DNA from: Fen-455 sp050012675
Lineage (GTDB): Bacteria; Actinomycetota; Acidimicrobiia; Acidimicrobiales; Bog-793
Direction of reading: 5' to 3'
Assembly: GCA_050012675.1 (NCBI GenBank)
Contig: JBEKGS010000002.1
Span: 62,001-126,000, forward strand
DNA length: 64,000 nt
In this document: positions 32,644-41,403 of the stretch, one piece after another
Position numbering within the stretch: the first letter of the stretch is position 1
How the letters are laid out: every line of letters starts with the position of its first letter
Made by a program: the position numbers and the translations under genes
Notes under the pieces: model-generated
What the model saw: the letters and a program-made list of their open reading frames with translations, nothing else
Told to the model about the DNA's origin: nothing
The model's database searches: none

Positions 32644-33675
32644 ATGCCAGTCTTGAACTCGAGCTCATGGGTCGTCGTCGGGTTGGACAACGGCGGCAAC
32701 GCCAACAGCGCCACGGTGCTGGACGACTCCGGGCTCTTCCTGGTCGACAGCTTGGTCGAGAGCCCGAGTCGCGTGCGGGAAGGCCCAGACGTGGCGATCG
32801 AGGCTCTGGTCGCCTCCCTGGACGGCGTGCTCAGCCTGACGGGCGTGGAAAGAGGGTCGGTGCGCGCCATCGGCCTTGGAACCCCGGGACCGGCGAGCCC
32901 TGACGGCGTGATCTCTTCAAAGGGGGCGACGAACTTCTCCGAGCCACCCTGGCGCGGCTTCGACATCCGGGGCGCGCTGGAAGCGCGTCTCGGCCTCCCC
33001 GTGGTCTACAACAACGACGGGAACGCGGCCGCGCTCTACGCCCACCACACGCACTTCGGCGCGCATTGGGCCTCGCACTCGTCGGTCTCCGCGATCGTCG
33101 GCACGGGGCTGGGCGGAGGTTTGATAGAGGCTGGGCACGTGATCCGCGGAGCCGCCGGAATGGCCGGAGAGCTCGGTCATGTGCACATACCCATGGAGGG
33201 ACTCCTCGCGGAGGGCCAGCCGCTTCCCAGATGCAACTGCGGGTTCTTCGGCGACGTGGAAAGTGTCGCCTCCCTGACCGGAATCGAGCACAACCTCCTG
33301 CCGTACTGGCTGGCCCGGTTTCCCGACCACGAGCTGGCTAAGAGCGGGTCCGTCGCCCAAGCCGCGAGGCTCGTGCGCTCCTATGGCGAGGCGGAGGACC
33401 CGCTGGCACTTCAGATCTTCGACCAACAGGCGATGGCGATCGGGCGGCTGTTCACGATCGCCAGCAACTTCATCGATCCCGGCGCCTACTTCGTGGGAGG
33501 CGGCGTGGTCGAGGCATCACCGAGATTCCGTGAGTGGTTCCTCGCGCGGGTACGCGAGCACACCTTCCTCAGAGAAGAGCAAGCCGAGATCGCGACTTTC
33601 GCCCTCATCGCGCATCTGGACATGGCGGGCGCAAGAGGCGCCGCACTGGCGGCGTTCGACTCCCTCGATGCCTGA
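32644..33675 (+). CDS. ROK-family sugar kinase
   Basis: 343-residue ROK protein, expected to phosphorylate a hexose or N-acetylhexosamine with ATP; it lacks a DNA-binding domain, so it is not a repressor. Seen: phosphate loop DNGGNANSATVLD (normally D-x-GGT), IGLGTPGP, the catalytic Asp in NNDGNAAAL, GTGLGGGLIEAG, and GELGHVHI. The zinc motif reads CNCGFFGDVES, with the third cysteine of CxCGxxGCxE replaced by Asp. These changes leave activity plausible but atypical. ATG 32644 has a purine-rich upstream region. Confidence 0.85.
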   Translation: MPVLNSSSWVVVGLDNGGNANSATVLDDSGLFLVDSLVESPSRVREGPDVAIEALVASLDGVLSLTGVERGSVRAIGLGTPGPASPDGVISSKGATNFSEPPWRGFDIRGALEARLGLPVVYNNDGNAAALYAHHTHFGAHWASHSSVSAIVGTGLGGGLIEAGHVIRGAAGMAGELGHVHIPMEGLLAEGQPLPRCNCGFFGDVESVASLTGIEHNLLPYWLARFPDHELAKSGSVAQAARLVRSYGEAEDPLALQIFDQQAMAIGRLFTIASNFIDPGAYFVGGGVVEASPRFREWFLARVREHTFLREEQAEIATFALIAHLDMAGARGAALAAFDSLDA

Positions 33676-33799
33676 GGAGGAGCTCCGGCCCCATTAGACC
33701 CTGGGCGCGTAGCCCTTGGGGCCGTGGCCGGAAACTGCCACCCGGAGAGCTTGACCGCTTCGCCGTCGCGGGCCGGTCTATGAGCCTGCGACAAACAGT

Positions 33800-33805
33800 T
33801 ACGCT
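33800..33805 (+). promoter_or_regulatory. -10 box TACGCT, leaderless start of HD-GYP gene
   Basis: TACGCT then 7 nt then GTG 33813 in frame with the PAS domain. Same hexamer as before the EAL-GAF-GGDEF gene. Confidence 0.45.
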
Positions 33806-33812
33806 TGGGGTT

Positions 33813-35219
33813 GTGGATGCCCCAGGGCATCGAGACCCTATTCAGTCGGCGCAGTTTTCGCCAGAGGTATTCCGTATGGTGGCGGAGTTCATGCCGCACA
33901 TCGTGTGGATGGCGACTCCGGACCGCCTGATCGAGTACGTCAACACAGAAGCCGTGGACTACTTCGGGTTGCACCCCGAGGACCTGCTCGGGTGGAAGTG
34001 GATCACCGTTGTCCACCCTGACGACGCCGCCCGTGTTCAAGCCGCCAGGGACATCGCCGCCTGGGCCCACGCCCCTTTGAGCATCGAGTGCCGCTTCAGG
34101 CGTTTCGACGGACAATACCGGTGGCACGACTTGCGCTCTCGCGCGCTCACCGACGGCGACGGCGTGATCCGCAAGTGGATAGGAACCGCCACCGACATCG
34201 AGGACGTGAAGACCGCCGAGGCCGGTCTCCGGTTGTCGAGGCGCGAGGTACAAGAAGCCCTGATCCTGCTCGAGACTCTGCAAGCCAACGTGCCCATCGG
34301 CTTCAGCCTCGTCGACCCCGACTTCCGCTACCTGCGCATAAACGAGACGCTGGCCGCGTCCAACGGGGTGCCCGTCGCCGAGCACATAGGCCGGCGTGTC
34401 GCGGACGTCGTGCCTGACCTCTGGCCCCAGATCGAGCCTTACTACCGCCAGGTGCTCGGCACCGGCGAGCCGGTGTTGAACATCGAGATCGAGCGGAGCT
34501 CCAGTGAGGACCCCGCCGGCCCACGGAGCTGGCTGGAGAGCTACTACGCCGTAGTGGTCGAGGGCCAAACGATCGGCGTGGGGGCCATCATCGTCGACGT
34601 CACACAGCGCAAGCAGGCGGAGCGGACGCGATCGGAGCTCACCCAGGCGGCCGCGGACGCGATGGCGGCCATGGTCGAGGTCAGGGACCCCTACACCTCG
34701 GGACACCAGAGCCGGGTTGCCTTCATTGCCTCGGCCATCGCTGTGGCCATGGGGCTCGACCAGAACACCGTGGAGGGAATAGATCTGGCCGCGCGCATCC
34801 ACGACATCGGCAAGATCGGGACGCCGGCCGAGATCCTGAGCCGCCCCAGCAACCTGAGCCCAATGGAGTGGGACCTCATCAAGATCCACGCCAAAGCGGG
34901 GGCCGACATCATCAAAGGGATCTCGTTCCCTTGGCCGGTCGCGGAGATGATCGTGCAGCACCATGAGCGCCTCGACGGGTCCGGGTACCCGTACGGACTA
35001 CGTGGGGAGGAGATATGCCTCGGTGCGCGCATCATCGCAGTGGCCGACACGGTTGAGGCGATGTCGTCACATCGGCCGTACCGGCCGGCACTAGGCGTCG
35101 AGGCAGCCGTCGAGGAGATAGTCGCGCAGCGCGGCGTGAAGTTCGACGTCCCCGTCGTGGACGCGTGCGTTGGCCTCGTGCGCAGCGGACAGCTCCGTCT
35201 TGAGACGACCTGGGACTAA
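33813..35219 (+). CDS. PAS-PAS-HD-GYP cyclic-di-GMP phosphodiesterase
   Basis: 468-residue cytoplasmic protein. PAS 1 lies at about 15-140 (MPHIVWMATPDRLIEYVN, then the PAC segment WIGTATDIEDVK). PAS 2 lies at about 150-280 (VPIGFSLVDPDFRYLRIN). The C-terminal HD-GYP domain has HxxRV (SGHQSRVAFIA), HDIGKIG with the metal-binding HD near residue 330, and HHERLDGSGYPYGLRGEEI. All catalytic motifs are intact, so it should hydrolyse c-di-GMP. GTG 33813 is preferred for its -10 box; ATG 33780 is in frame but lacks a ribosome site. It converges with the first GGDEF-EAL paralogue. Confidence 0.92.
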   Translation: MDAPGHRDPIQSAQFSPEVFRMVAEFMPHIVWMATPDRLIEYVNTEAVDYFGLHPEDLLGWKWITVVHPDDAARVQAARDIAAWAHAPLSIECRFRRFDGQYRWHDLRSRALTDGDGVIRKWIGTATDIEDVKTAEAGLRLSRREVQEALILLETLQANVPIGFSLVDPDFRYLRINETLAASNGVPVAEHIGRRVADVVPDLWPQIEPYYRQVLGTGEPVLNIEIERSSSEDPAGPRSWLESYYAVVVEGQTIGVGAIIVDVTQRKQAERTRSELTQAAADAMAAMVEVRDPYTSGHQSRVAFIASAIAVAMGLDQNTVEGIDLAARIHDIGKIGTPAEILSRPSNLSPMEWDLIKIHAKAGADIIKGISFPWPVAEMIVQHHERLDGSGYPYGLRGEEICLGARIIAVADTVEAMSSHRPYRPALGVEAAVEEIVAQRGVKFDVPVVDACVGLVRSGQLRLETTWD

Positions 35220-35262
35220 ACCGGAGATTGAGCGTTAGGGTTGAGGTTGAGGCCGTCAGGTG

Positions 35263-35294
35263 CGCCGACGCCGGAGCGGGCGACCGGCGCGGCG
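35263..35294. terminator. GC-rich hairpin between convergent c-di-GMP genes
   Basis: Arms 35263-35274 (CGCCGACGCCGG) and 35284-35294 (CCGGCGCGGCG) pair with one bulged base around a 9-nt loop, in the 102-bp gap between convergent genes. Position suggests a bidirectional terminator, though no T-run is present. Confidence 0.4.
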
Positions 35295-35321
35295 ACCGAG
35301 AGGTTACCGACGACAGGGTGC

Positions 35322-37049
35322 TCAGTCGACGAGTGCGACCACAGCCTCCGCCGAAAGCGGGCGGGCGAATAGGAATCCCTGGCCTTGGTCGCAGTCCAAG
35401 CCGGTGAGGGTGTCCAGCTGATGGCTGGTCTCGATGCCCTCCCCGACGACCGTTATGCCAAGAGCGTGGGACATCGCCGTCACCGCCGCGACGATCTCAC
35501 GGTCGCGTGAGCTGCGACCGATCTGGGCCACGAAGCTTCGGTCGATCTTCAAGATGTCCACTTTCATTCGTTGCAGGTGCGCGAGCGACGAGTAGCCCGT
35601 GCCGAAGTCGTCGAGTGCCAGGCGAACTCCGAGGTGGGACAGGTCAGACAGCGTTTCTTGGACGTCGCCCCACTCACCGACGAACGCCGTTTCGGTCATC
35701 TCGAGGCAGAGTCGTGCAGCCTGCACACGGTGGCGGCGGATCAGCTCCGAGACGCGCTCGGCGAACCCGGAGTCCGACAGCTCGGCGCCTGACACGTTGA
35801 CGGCCATGGTGAAGCTGCCCGGCCAGTCCTCGCGGGACGTCCATTCGGAAAGCTGGCGGCAGGCCTCGTCGAGAACGAAAGAGTCGATTCTGCCGATGAG
35901 ACCGTGCTGCTCGGCGAAGGGGATGAAGCTGTCGGGTGTGACAACGCCACGTTCGGGGTGGTGCCAGCGCACGAGTGCCTCGACGCCGACCAACGACTGG
36001 TCTTCTAGCGAGAACAGTGGTTGGTAAAGCAGGAAGAGCTCGCCCTGGTCGATGGCGCGACTGAGCTCGGCCTGGAGGCGGCTCGCCATGGTGCCGATGC
36101 GCTCTGAGGCATCGAAGATGCGGTAGCAGTCCCGGCCTGTCTCCTTGGCTTCGTACATCATTGCGTCGGCGTCGCGGATCAGGTGTCTGGGCTCGGTCAG
36201 CGGATCGCGGTTGACAACGATCCCGAGGCTGCAGGTGACCGAGAGATCGCGGCCGTCATCGACATAAGGGGCTCGGATGCCCTGAACGATGCGCTCGGCG
36301 ATGAGACCGACGTCATCGTCCTCGCGCAGGTCCTCGCACAACACCACGAACTCGTCGCCGCCGAGGCGGGCGACTGTATCGGAATGCCGCGAGAACTGCG
36401 AGAGCCTGCGGCCGACCTCGACGAGCACCTGGTCACCGGCGTCGTGACCGAACGAGTCGTTGACCGCCTTGAAGTGGTCGACGTCGACGTAGAGAAGCGC
36501 GAGCCGGCCGGAGCGTCTTTCAAGATCTGCGACCGCCTTGGACAACCGCTCCATCAGGGCGACCCGGTTCGCCAGCCCCGTGACGGGATCGTGCTGGACC
36601 TGGTAGGCCAAGGCGCTCTCTGCCCGGATCTGCGCCGTCACGTCCCTCGAAATGCCGAAGGTGCCTATTATCTGCGCGCTCTCGTCGCGTAGCGGCATCT
36701 TGGTCGTCGAAACCCAGGGGCTCATTCCGTTGTGGTAGGTCTCGCGCTCCAGCTTGCCCACCATCGGCTCGCCCGTGCGGATGATCCTCTGCTCGTCTTC
36801 GAAAGCAGCCTCAGCGTGTTCCTTGCTGAAGAAGTCGAAGTCCGTCTTGCCGACTATGTCCTCGACGCTGCGGTCCGGAGCCACCGCGGCGATCCAGCCT
36901 GCGCTTACGAGGAGGAACCGGCTGTGCACGTCTTTGAAGTACACGCGCTCGTCGGTAGTGGAGAGGAGATTGCTCATGCAGGTGAGCTTGAGCTCGCGTA
37001 ACGTCTGGCTGTCCCGCGACCACTGTTGGTGCAGTTTCGGCCCAGTCAT
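35322..37049 (-). CDS. PAS-GGDEF-EAL bifunctional c-di-GMP enzyme, paralogue A
   Basis: 575 residues. A PAS-like sensor covers about 20-145 (VYFKDVHSRFLLVSAGW, DIVGKTDFDFFSKEHAE). The GGDEF domain has RLGGDEF (about 228-234) and the inhibition site RHSD five residues upstream. The EAL domain starts near 335 and keeps EALVRW, EMTET, DDFGTGYSS, KIDRSFV and EGIET. Both activities look intact; the net direction cannot be told from sequence. Start ATG 37049 with AGGAG 6 bases upstream. Very similar, residue for residue, to the next gene, with which it forms a tandem pair. Confidence 0.93.
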   Translation of the reverse strand: MTGPKLHQQWSRDSQTLRELKLTCMSNLLSTTDERVYFKDVHSRFLLVSAGWIAAVAPDRSVEDIVGKTDFDFFSKEHAEAAFEDEQRIIRTGEPMVGKLERETYHNGMSPWVSTTKMPLRDESAQIIGTFGISRDVTAQIRAESALAYQVQHDPVTGLANRVALMERLSKAVADLERRSGRLALLYVDVDHFKAVNDSFGHDAGDQVLVEVGRRLSQFSRHSDTVARLGGDEFVVLCEDLREDDDVGLIAERIVQGIRAPYVDDGRDLSVTCSLGIVVNRDPLTEPRHLIRDADAMMYEAKETGRDCYRIFDASERIGTMASRLQAELSRAIDQGELFLLYQPLFSLEDQSLVGVEALVRWHHPERGVVTPDSFIPFAEQHGLIGRIDSFVLDEACRQLSEWTSREDWPGSFTMAVNVSGAELSDSGFAERVSELIRRHRVQAARLCLEMTETAFVGEWGDVQETLSDLSHLGVRLALDDFGTGYSSLAHLQRMKVDILKIDRSFVAQIGRSSRDREIVAAVTAMSHALGITVVGEGIETSHQLDTLTGLDCDQGQGFLFARPLSAEAVVALVD

Positions 37050-37079
37050 GTCGACTCCTGTGCGAGGGATCGATGACTA

Positions 37080-37107
37080 CTATCGGTCGATCCGCGGTCA
37101 ATGCTTA
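37080..37107 (-). promoter_or_regulatory. FliA/WhiG-like promoter of paralogue A
   Basis: On the minus strand TAAGC, 15 nt, ACCGATAG, ending 31 nt before ATG 37049. It resembles the sigma-28 class consensus (TAAA, about 15 nt, GCCGATAA) and matches the element before paralogue B in sequence and distance. Confidence 0.45.
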
Positions 37108-37260
37108 GGTGCAACCGGTCGTTTCAGACCAACTGACAGCTGGATTCCCCGGCTGCCACGCCGTCTTAAGCCCGGGACGAGCGGTGGCGGGCCGGGCGTG
37201 TTCGCTCTCAGGTGCGCCACGCTCGGAGAAGAGCTCAGAGGTTGCGGGGACCGTGGGTCC

Positions 37261-38988
37261 TCAGCCCACGAGGGCGACGACCGCCTCCGGTGACAGGGGG
37301 CGGGCAAAGAGGAAGCCCTGGCCTTGGTCGCACTCGAGACCGGTGAGGGCGTCGAGCTGGTCGCTCGTTTCAATTCCCTCGCCCACGACAGTTGTCCCAA
37401 GAGCGTGCGACATTGCCATCACCGCGGCGACGATCTCCCGGTCCCGAGCGTTCTTGCTTATCTGTGCGACGAAGCTCCGGTCGATCTTCAAGACGTCGAC
37501 CTTCAGACGTTGCAGGTGGGAAAGCGTCGAATACCCGGTCCCGAAGTCGTCCAGGGCCAGGCGCACGCCGAGCTTGGGCAAGGCTGCCAGCGTCGCCTCG
37601 ACGTCGCCGAACTCGCCCATGAGGGCGGTCTCTGTTATCTCCAGGCACAACAGCGCGGGATTGATCCCGTGGCGCCCTATCACCTCCGCGACATGGCTCG
37701 CGAACCCGGGATCCGACAGTTCGGCCCCCGAGACGTTGACCGCCATGGTGAACTTTCCTGGCCAGGTGTCCCGTGAGGTCCATTCCGCGACCTGCCGGCA
37801 GGCCTCGTCCAGCACGAACGAGTCGATCCTGGCGATCAGTCCGTACTGCTCGGCAAAGGGGATGAAATCGTCCGGCAGCACGACCCCGCGTCTGGGATGA
37901 CGCCAGCGCACGAGTGCCTCGACGCCGATCAACGACCTGTCTTCCAAAGAGAAGAGCGGCTGGTACAAAAGGAAGAGCTCGGATCTCTCGATCGCGTGGT
38001 TGAGCTCGGTCTGCAGGATGCTCACCTGCGAGCCGATGCGTTGCGACGCGTCGAAGACGCGATAGCGGTTGCGGCCGGACTGCTTGACGTCGTACATGGC
38101 CTCATCCGCGTCGCGGATCAGCTCCTCGGGCTCGGCGAGGGCGTTGCTCGTGATCACGATCCCCACGCTGCAGGTGACGCTCAAGTCTCGCCCGTCCTCG
38201 ATGTAGGGGCCACGCACCTCCCGGACGATCCGCTCACCGATGAGGCCCACGTCATCCTCCTCGCGAAGCGCCCCGCACAACACGACGAATTCGTCACCCC
38301 CGAGCCGGGCGACCGTGTCGGAATGCCGCGAGAATTTCGACAGCCGGCGGCCGATCTCGACCAGAACCTGGTCACCAGCGTCGTGGCCGAAAGAGTCGTT
38401 TATCTGCTTGAAGTGGTCCAGGTCGACATACAAGACGGCGAGCCGGCTCGGCTGGCGTTCCAGGCCCAGCAGTGCCTGGGAGAGCCGGTCCATGAGCGCG
38501 ACCCGGTTCGCGAGACCCGTGACGGGATCGTGAAGTACCTGATAGGCCAGAGCATTCTCGGCGTTGACCTGCGCCGTGACATCGCGGGAGATCCCGAACG
38601 TCCCGATGATCTCGCCCTTGTCGTCGAGCAGGGGCATCTTGGTCGACGCCACCCACGGACCAGTTCGGTCTTGGAACGACTCCTGTTCCAGTTTGCCGAT
38701 GATGGGCTCACCCGTTCGGATGATCCTTTGCTCGTCAGCAAAGGCCGCAGTCGCGTGCTCGTCGCTGAAGAAGTCGAAGTCCGTCTTCCCGAGCACTTCT
38801 TCCAGGGTGTGGCCCGGCGCTGCCGTGGCGAGCCAGCCGGCGCTGACCAGGAGGAACCGGCTCTCGAGATCCTTGAAGTAGATCCGTTCGGGAATGGTGT
38901 TGAGCAGATTGCGGATGCAGGTCTGCTCGATCCCGGTCAGGGGCTCGCCCGTGGGCGATTTTCTCGGATCCAGCGTCCCGTAGTCCAT
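37261..38988 (-). CDS. PAS-GGDEF-EAL bifunctional c-di-GMP enzyme, paralogue B
   Basis: 575 residues, the same length as paralogue A. Same order: PAS-like sensor (IYFKDLESRFLLVSAGW, EVLGKTDFDFFSDEH), GGDEF with RLGGDEF and inhibition site RHSD, and EAL with EALVRW, EITET, DDFGTGYS, KIDRSFV and EGIET. Differences from A cluster in the N-terminus and the PAS loop (AAPGHTL versus AVAPDRS), which could mean different signals. ATG 38988 follows GCAGGAG; an in-frame start 51 bases upstream lies in the promoter-like sequence and is rejected. Confidence 0.93.
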   Translation of the reverse strand: MDYGTLDPRKSPTGEPLTGIEQTCIRNLLNTIPERIYFKDLESRFLLVSAGWLATAAPGHTLEEVLGKTDFDFFSDEHATAAFADEQRIIRTGEPIIGKLEQESFQDRTGPWVASTKMPLLDDKGEIIGTFGISRDVTAQVNAENALAYQVLHDPVTGLANRVALMDRLSQALLGLERQPSRLAVLYVDLDHFKQINDSFGHDAGDQVLVEIGRRLSKFSRHSDTVARLGGDEFVVLCGALREEDDVGLIGERIVREVRGPYIEDGRDLSVTCSVGIVITSNALAEPEELIRDADEAMYDVKQSGRNRYRVFDASQRIGSQVSILQTELNHAIERSELFLLYQPLFSLEDRSLIGVEALVRWRHPRRGVVLPDDFIPFAEQYGLIARIDSFVLDEACRQVAEWTSRDTWPGKFTMAVNVSGAELSDPGFASHVAEVIGRHGINPALLCLEITETALMGEFGDVEATLAALPKLGVRLALDDFGTGYSTLSHLQRLKVDVLKIDRSFVAQISKNARDREIVAAVMAMSHALGTTVVGEGIETSDQLDALTGLECDQGQGFLFARPLSPEAVVALVG

Positions 38989-39017
38989 GGCTGCTCCTGC
39001 TCTGAGACCGAAGAGTA

Positions 39018-39045
39018 CTATCGACCGATTCGCCGGCAACGATTA
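39018..39045 (-). promoter_or_regulatory. FliA/WhiG-like promoter of paralogue B
   Basis: On the minus strand TAATC, 15 nt, GTCGATAG, ending 30 nt before ATG 38988. Conserved with the element before paralogue A as TAA-x-C-x-TTG-x-CCG-x-CG-x-ATCG-x2-CGATAGTA. Confidence 0.45.
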
Positions 39046-39102
39046 GTGGGAACCGACTGGCCCGCGCCTAGACGCGGTGGAACTGCACCTTTGCGTTCCT
39101 TT

Positions 39103-39687
39103 GTGCCCACGCCGCTCGCGCTAGTGGTTGCAGTACTGGTAGGTATCGGCTTCGGGTCGGCCGACCAGTACCTGGGCAGCCTTGTCACACCAGGAGGATG
39201 GACCCAGACCTTGAGCCTGCTTTCTGCCCCGTGGCTCGTGCTTCCCTTCGCGCTGGGCTGTGGCCAGATACGGGCCAGGCAGGCCGCGACGATCGGTCTC
39301 GTCGTCACGATGACGGCGCTGCTCGGCTACTTCGTCATGATCATGGGTCCGCTCGAGGGCGGCCAGTGGAACCTGAGTCTGCACGAGGCTCGCGGAGTGT
39401 TGTCCTCAAACGAGCTCAACATCTTCGGAGGTCTCGTGACCGGTCCTCTCTACGGATTCCTCGGACAGCGTTGGCGCACGAGGCGGGCCTGGATGAGCGC
39501 GGTGTTGGTGGCCGGCGCCCTTTGTCTCGAGCCGTTCGCGCTGACGGCCGCCGGCAGGACTCTGGACGGGAGATCGAGCACCGTCTGGACCCTGGAGGTA
39601 GTCGCCGGGATGGCCACAGCGATCTATTTCGCCCTCGCCGGCCTCGTGTACAGAAGACGCCGTGCACGTCTCACGGCCCAGAGCTAG
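39103..39687 (+). CDS. Six-helix membrane protein, possibly DUF6518
   Basis: 194-residue integral membrane protein. Hydrophobic helices: LALVVAVLVGIGFGSADQYL, SLLSAPWLVLPFALGCGQI, AATIGLVVTMTALLGYFVMI, FGGLVTGPLYGFLG, and two C-terminal ones. The 'SAPWLVLPFALG' segment and size fit a family of actinobacterial membrane proteins (DUF6518), but this is a weak match. The frame is open far upstream, antisense to paralogue B, so the start is uncertain: GTG 39103 is taken; TTG 39091 is possible. Function unknown. Confidence 0.6.
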   Translation: MPTPLALVVAVLVGIGFGSADQYLGSLVTPGGWTQTLSLLSAPWLVLPFALGCGQIRARQAATIGLVVTMTALLGYFVMIMGPLEGGQWNLSLHEARGVLSSNELNIFGGLVTGPLYGFLGQRWRTRRAWMSAVLVAGALCLEPFALTAAGRTLDGRSSTVWTLEVVAGMATAIYFALAGLVYRRRRARLTAQS

Positions 39688-39998
39688 CGCCTCTTCGCCG
39701 GCGTAGGGCACCCTGCAAGAGCCGGGCTTCCTGATCGCCTTCACGAGGGCGCCGGATGCTCGAGAGTGGGGGAGTGGCACTCGCATCGGGAAGCCTGCAG
39801 CAGGCATGGGGTGGCACCGATACCCCAATGTCGCCGTTTGCCCAGTGTTTATAAGACCAATGAGCCCCTGAAACCGGAACTCAGTGCACTTCTCATAGGG
39901 AAATTACCACTCTCCGCAAGCAGTTGGCCCCGGTGGGTTACGATTTGCCATGTAGTACTTGGCGGCAAAGGACCGTCGCTAGTGAAGCGAGGTAGCCC
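39688..39998. other. 311-bp spacer
   Basis: No gene or strong repeat seen. The right half is AT-richer than its surroundings and probably holds the promoter of the exported ASH-like protein; TAGTAC near 39952 is a possible -10 box. Confidence 0.4.
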
Positions 39999-41132
39999 AT
40001 GTCACGTTCCAAGTCACGATCGAAGCTGGCGAAGGTGGTCGGCGCTCCAGTCGTGGTAGCCACACTCCTATTGCTTGGCGTGCCCCAGCTCGCCTTCGGC
40101 GCAACTCCACTTCCAGTCGTTCTCTCATTCACTGCTTCGAAGACCACGATTCCAGACGTGGGCGGCAGGGTCGTCTTCAGGGCAAGCCTGAGGTACGCGG
40201 CGTCGTGCGAGATCACGGTGTCGCCGGGCCTGAAGGGTTTCCCGAAGTCCTTCGGGTGCAGCTCTGACCGTGTGACGAAAACTGTCCTGCTTGGCTCCAA
40301 CAAGAGCCCAAGTCCGATCAGCTACACCTTCGGCTTGGGGTTGCAGAACAAGTCCGGCACGGCGACGGCCACGAACGTCGTGGTGACCGAGGGAGCCGCA
40401 CCACCGCCGATATCGTTCACGCCGCCCCCGCCCGGTAACCCGACGACCCTCGTCTTTGCCGCTGAAGGCGTCTTTGTGGCAGACAATCCCGTCTCTGTGA
40501 CAGTGAAGAACAACAGCTCTTCGACCCAGCTCATCACCAGCGTGGCCATGGGCACGGTCGGCGATCCGAACGACTTCAGCCTCACCAGGAACAACTGCGG
40601 CTACGTCACCGCACACGCCACGTGTTCGTTGGCAGTTCAGTTCGACCCGACCGGTGCCGGAATCAGGACAGAAGTGGTGAACCTCTTGGACGCGAGCTGG
40701 GGCTCCACGGGCACCACTGTTCAGCTGAAGCTGCGCGGAATGGGCGTCTGGGCGACCGCGACCGTCTCCAACAGCCACATCCGCGACAACGTCCTGATCT
40801 TCCCGACCGATCAAACCGAGCTCAAGGCGAGCGCCCCTTTGAGCGTGACAGTCACAAACGTCGGAGCCGTTCCGCTGTACATCAGCGGCATGGCGGTCAC
40901 CGGGGGAGAGGCCACGGACTTTCTTGCTGCGCCTGACACGTGCATCAACCAGGTCGTGGACCCTCCCGCCTATCCGCTCATCGTGAGCATCGGGCAGAGC
41001 TGCACGTTCACCCTCGAGTTCGACCCGTCCGGAACGGGGATACGGACAAGCAGCGTTGTGGTCGCCGACAACACGCTCGGCACCGAGACGGAGGTCGGCG
41101 TGGAAGGTACGGGGGTAGCCGACCAGTCGTAA
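39999..41132 (+). CDS. Exported protein with ASH/choice-of-anchor-like beta-sandwich repeats
   Basis: 377 residues. The signal peptide covers about 1-35 (SKLAKVVGAPVVVATLLLLG, LAFGA). An N-terminal domain of about 90 residues follows, then a Pro-rich hinge (APPPISFTPPPPGNP). Two beta-sandwich repeats of about 110 residues then each carry 'SVTV-x-N', a Cys in 'C-x-x-x-x-x-C(S/T)-(L/F)-x-(V/L)-x-FDP(T/S)G-x-GIRT'. This FDP-x-x-x-G-x-R pattern is typical of ASPM-SPD2-Hydin (ASH) and choice-of-anchor D domains. No sortase or lipoprotein signal, so it is likely released or cell-wall associated. ATG 39999 has an AGCGAGG ribosome site. Confidence 0.78.
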   Translation: MSRSKSRSKLAKVVGAPVVVATLLLLGVPQLAFGATPLPVVLSFTASKTTIPDVGGRVVFRASLRYAASCEITVSPGLKGFPKSFGCSSDRVTKTVLLGSNKSPSPISYTFGLGLQNKSGTATATNVVVTEGAAPPPISFTPPPPGNPTTLVFAAEGVFVADNPVSVTVKNNSSSTQLITSVAMGTVGDPNDFSLTRNNCGYVTAHATCSLAVQFDPTGAGIRTEVVNLLDASWGSTGTTVQLKLRGMGVWATATVSNSHIRDNVLIFPTDQTELKASAPLSVTVTNVGAVPLYISGMAVTGGEATDFLAAPDTCINQVVDPPAYPLIVSIGQSCTFTLEFDPSGTGIRTSSVVVADNTLGTETEVGVEGTGVADQS

Positions 41133-41403
41133 GTCCACAGCCGTTCTAAGGCTGGCACGCCGGCCGGGTCCCGAGCGCAGCAACAGGGGAGCGCTCGCCG
41201 GTCGGGTTAGCCAACGCGCATCTCGAGCAAGCCGACGTTCTGCGCCAAGAGATCTCCCTTTTGCCTTGCCTGACCTGCCTTCGCGTTCCGAGAGATCTGC
41301 GAGCCCAGCTTGCCGCTGCCATGTAACAGGGCGCGCGCCAGGGTCCGTCGAAGGGGTACCATCGAGACTTACAACCGAATAGTTCAGGGAGTTCGGCTCC
41401 CGG

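Noticed and set aside
37050..37260. c-di-GMP riboswitch before the GGDEF-EAL genes
   Set aside because: Predicted leaders are about 25 nt, too short for a GEMM aptamer, and no such core was seen.
37897..39102. Plus-strand open frame antisense to GGDEF-EAL paralogue B
   Set aside because: It mirrors the minus-strand coding sequence; only the part after about 39091 lies outside it and encodes membrane helices.
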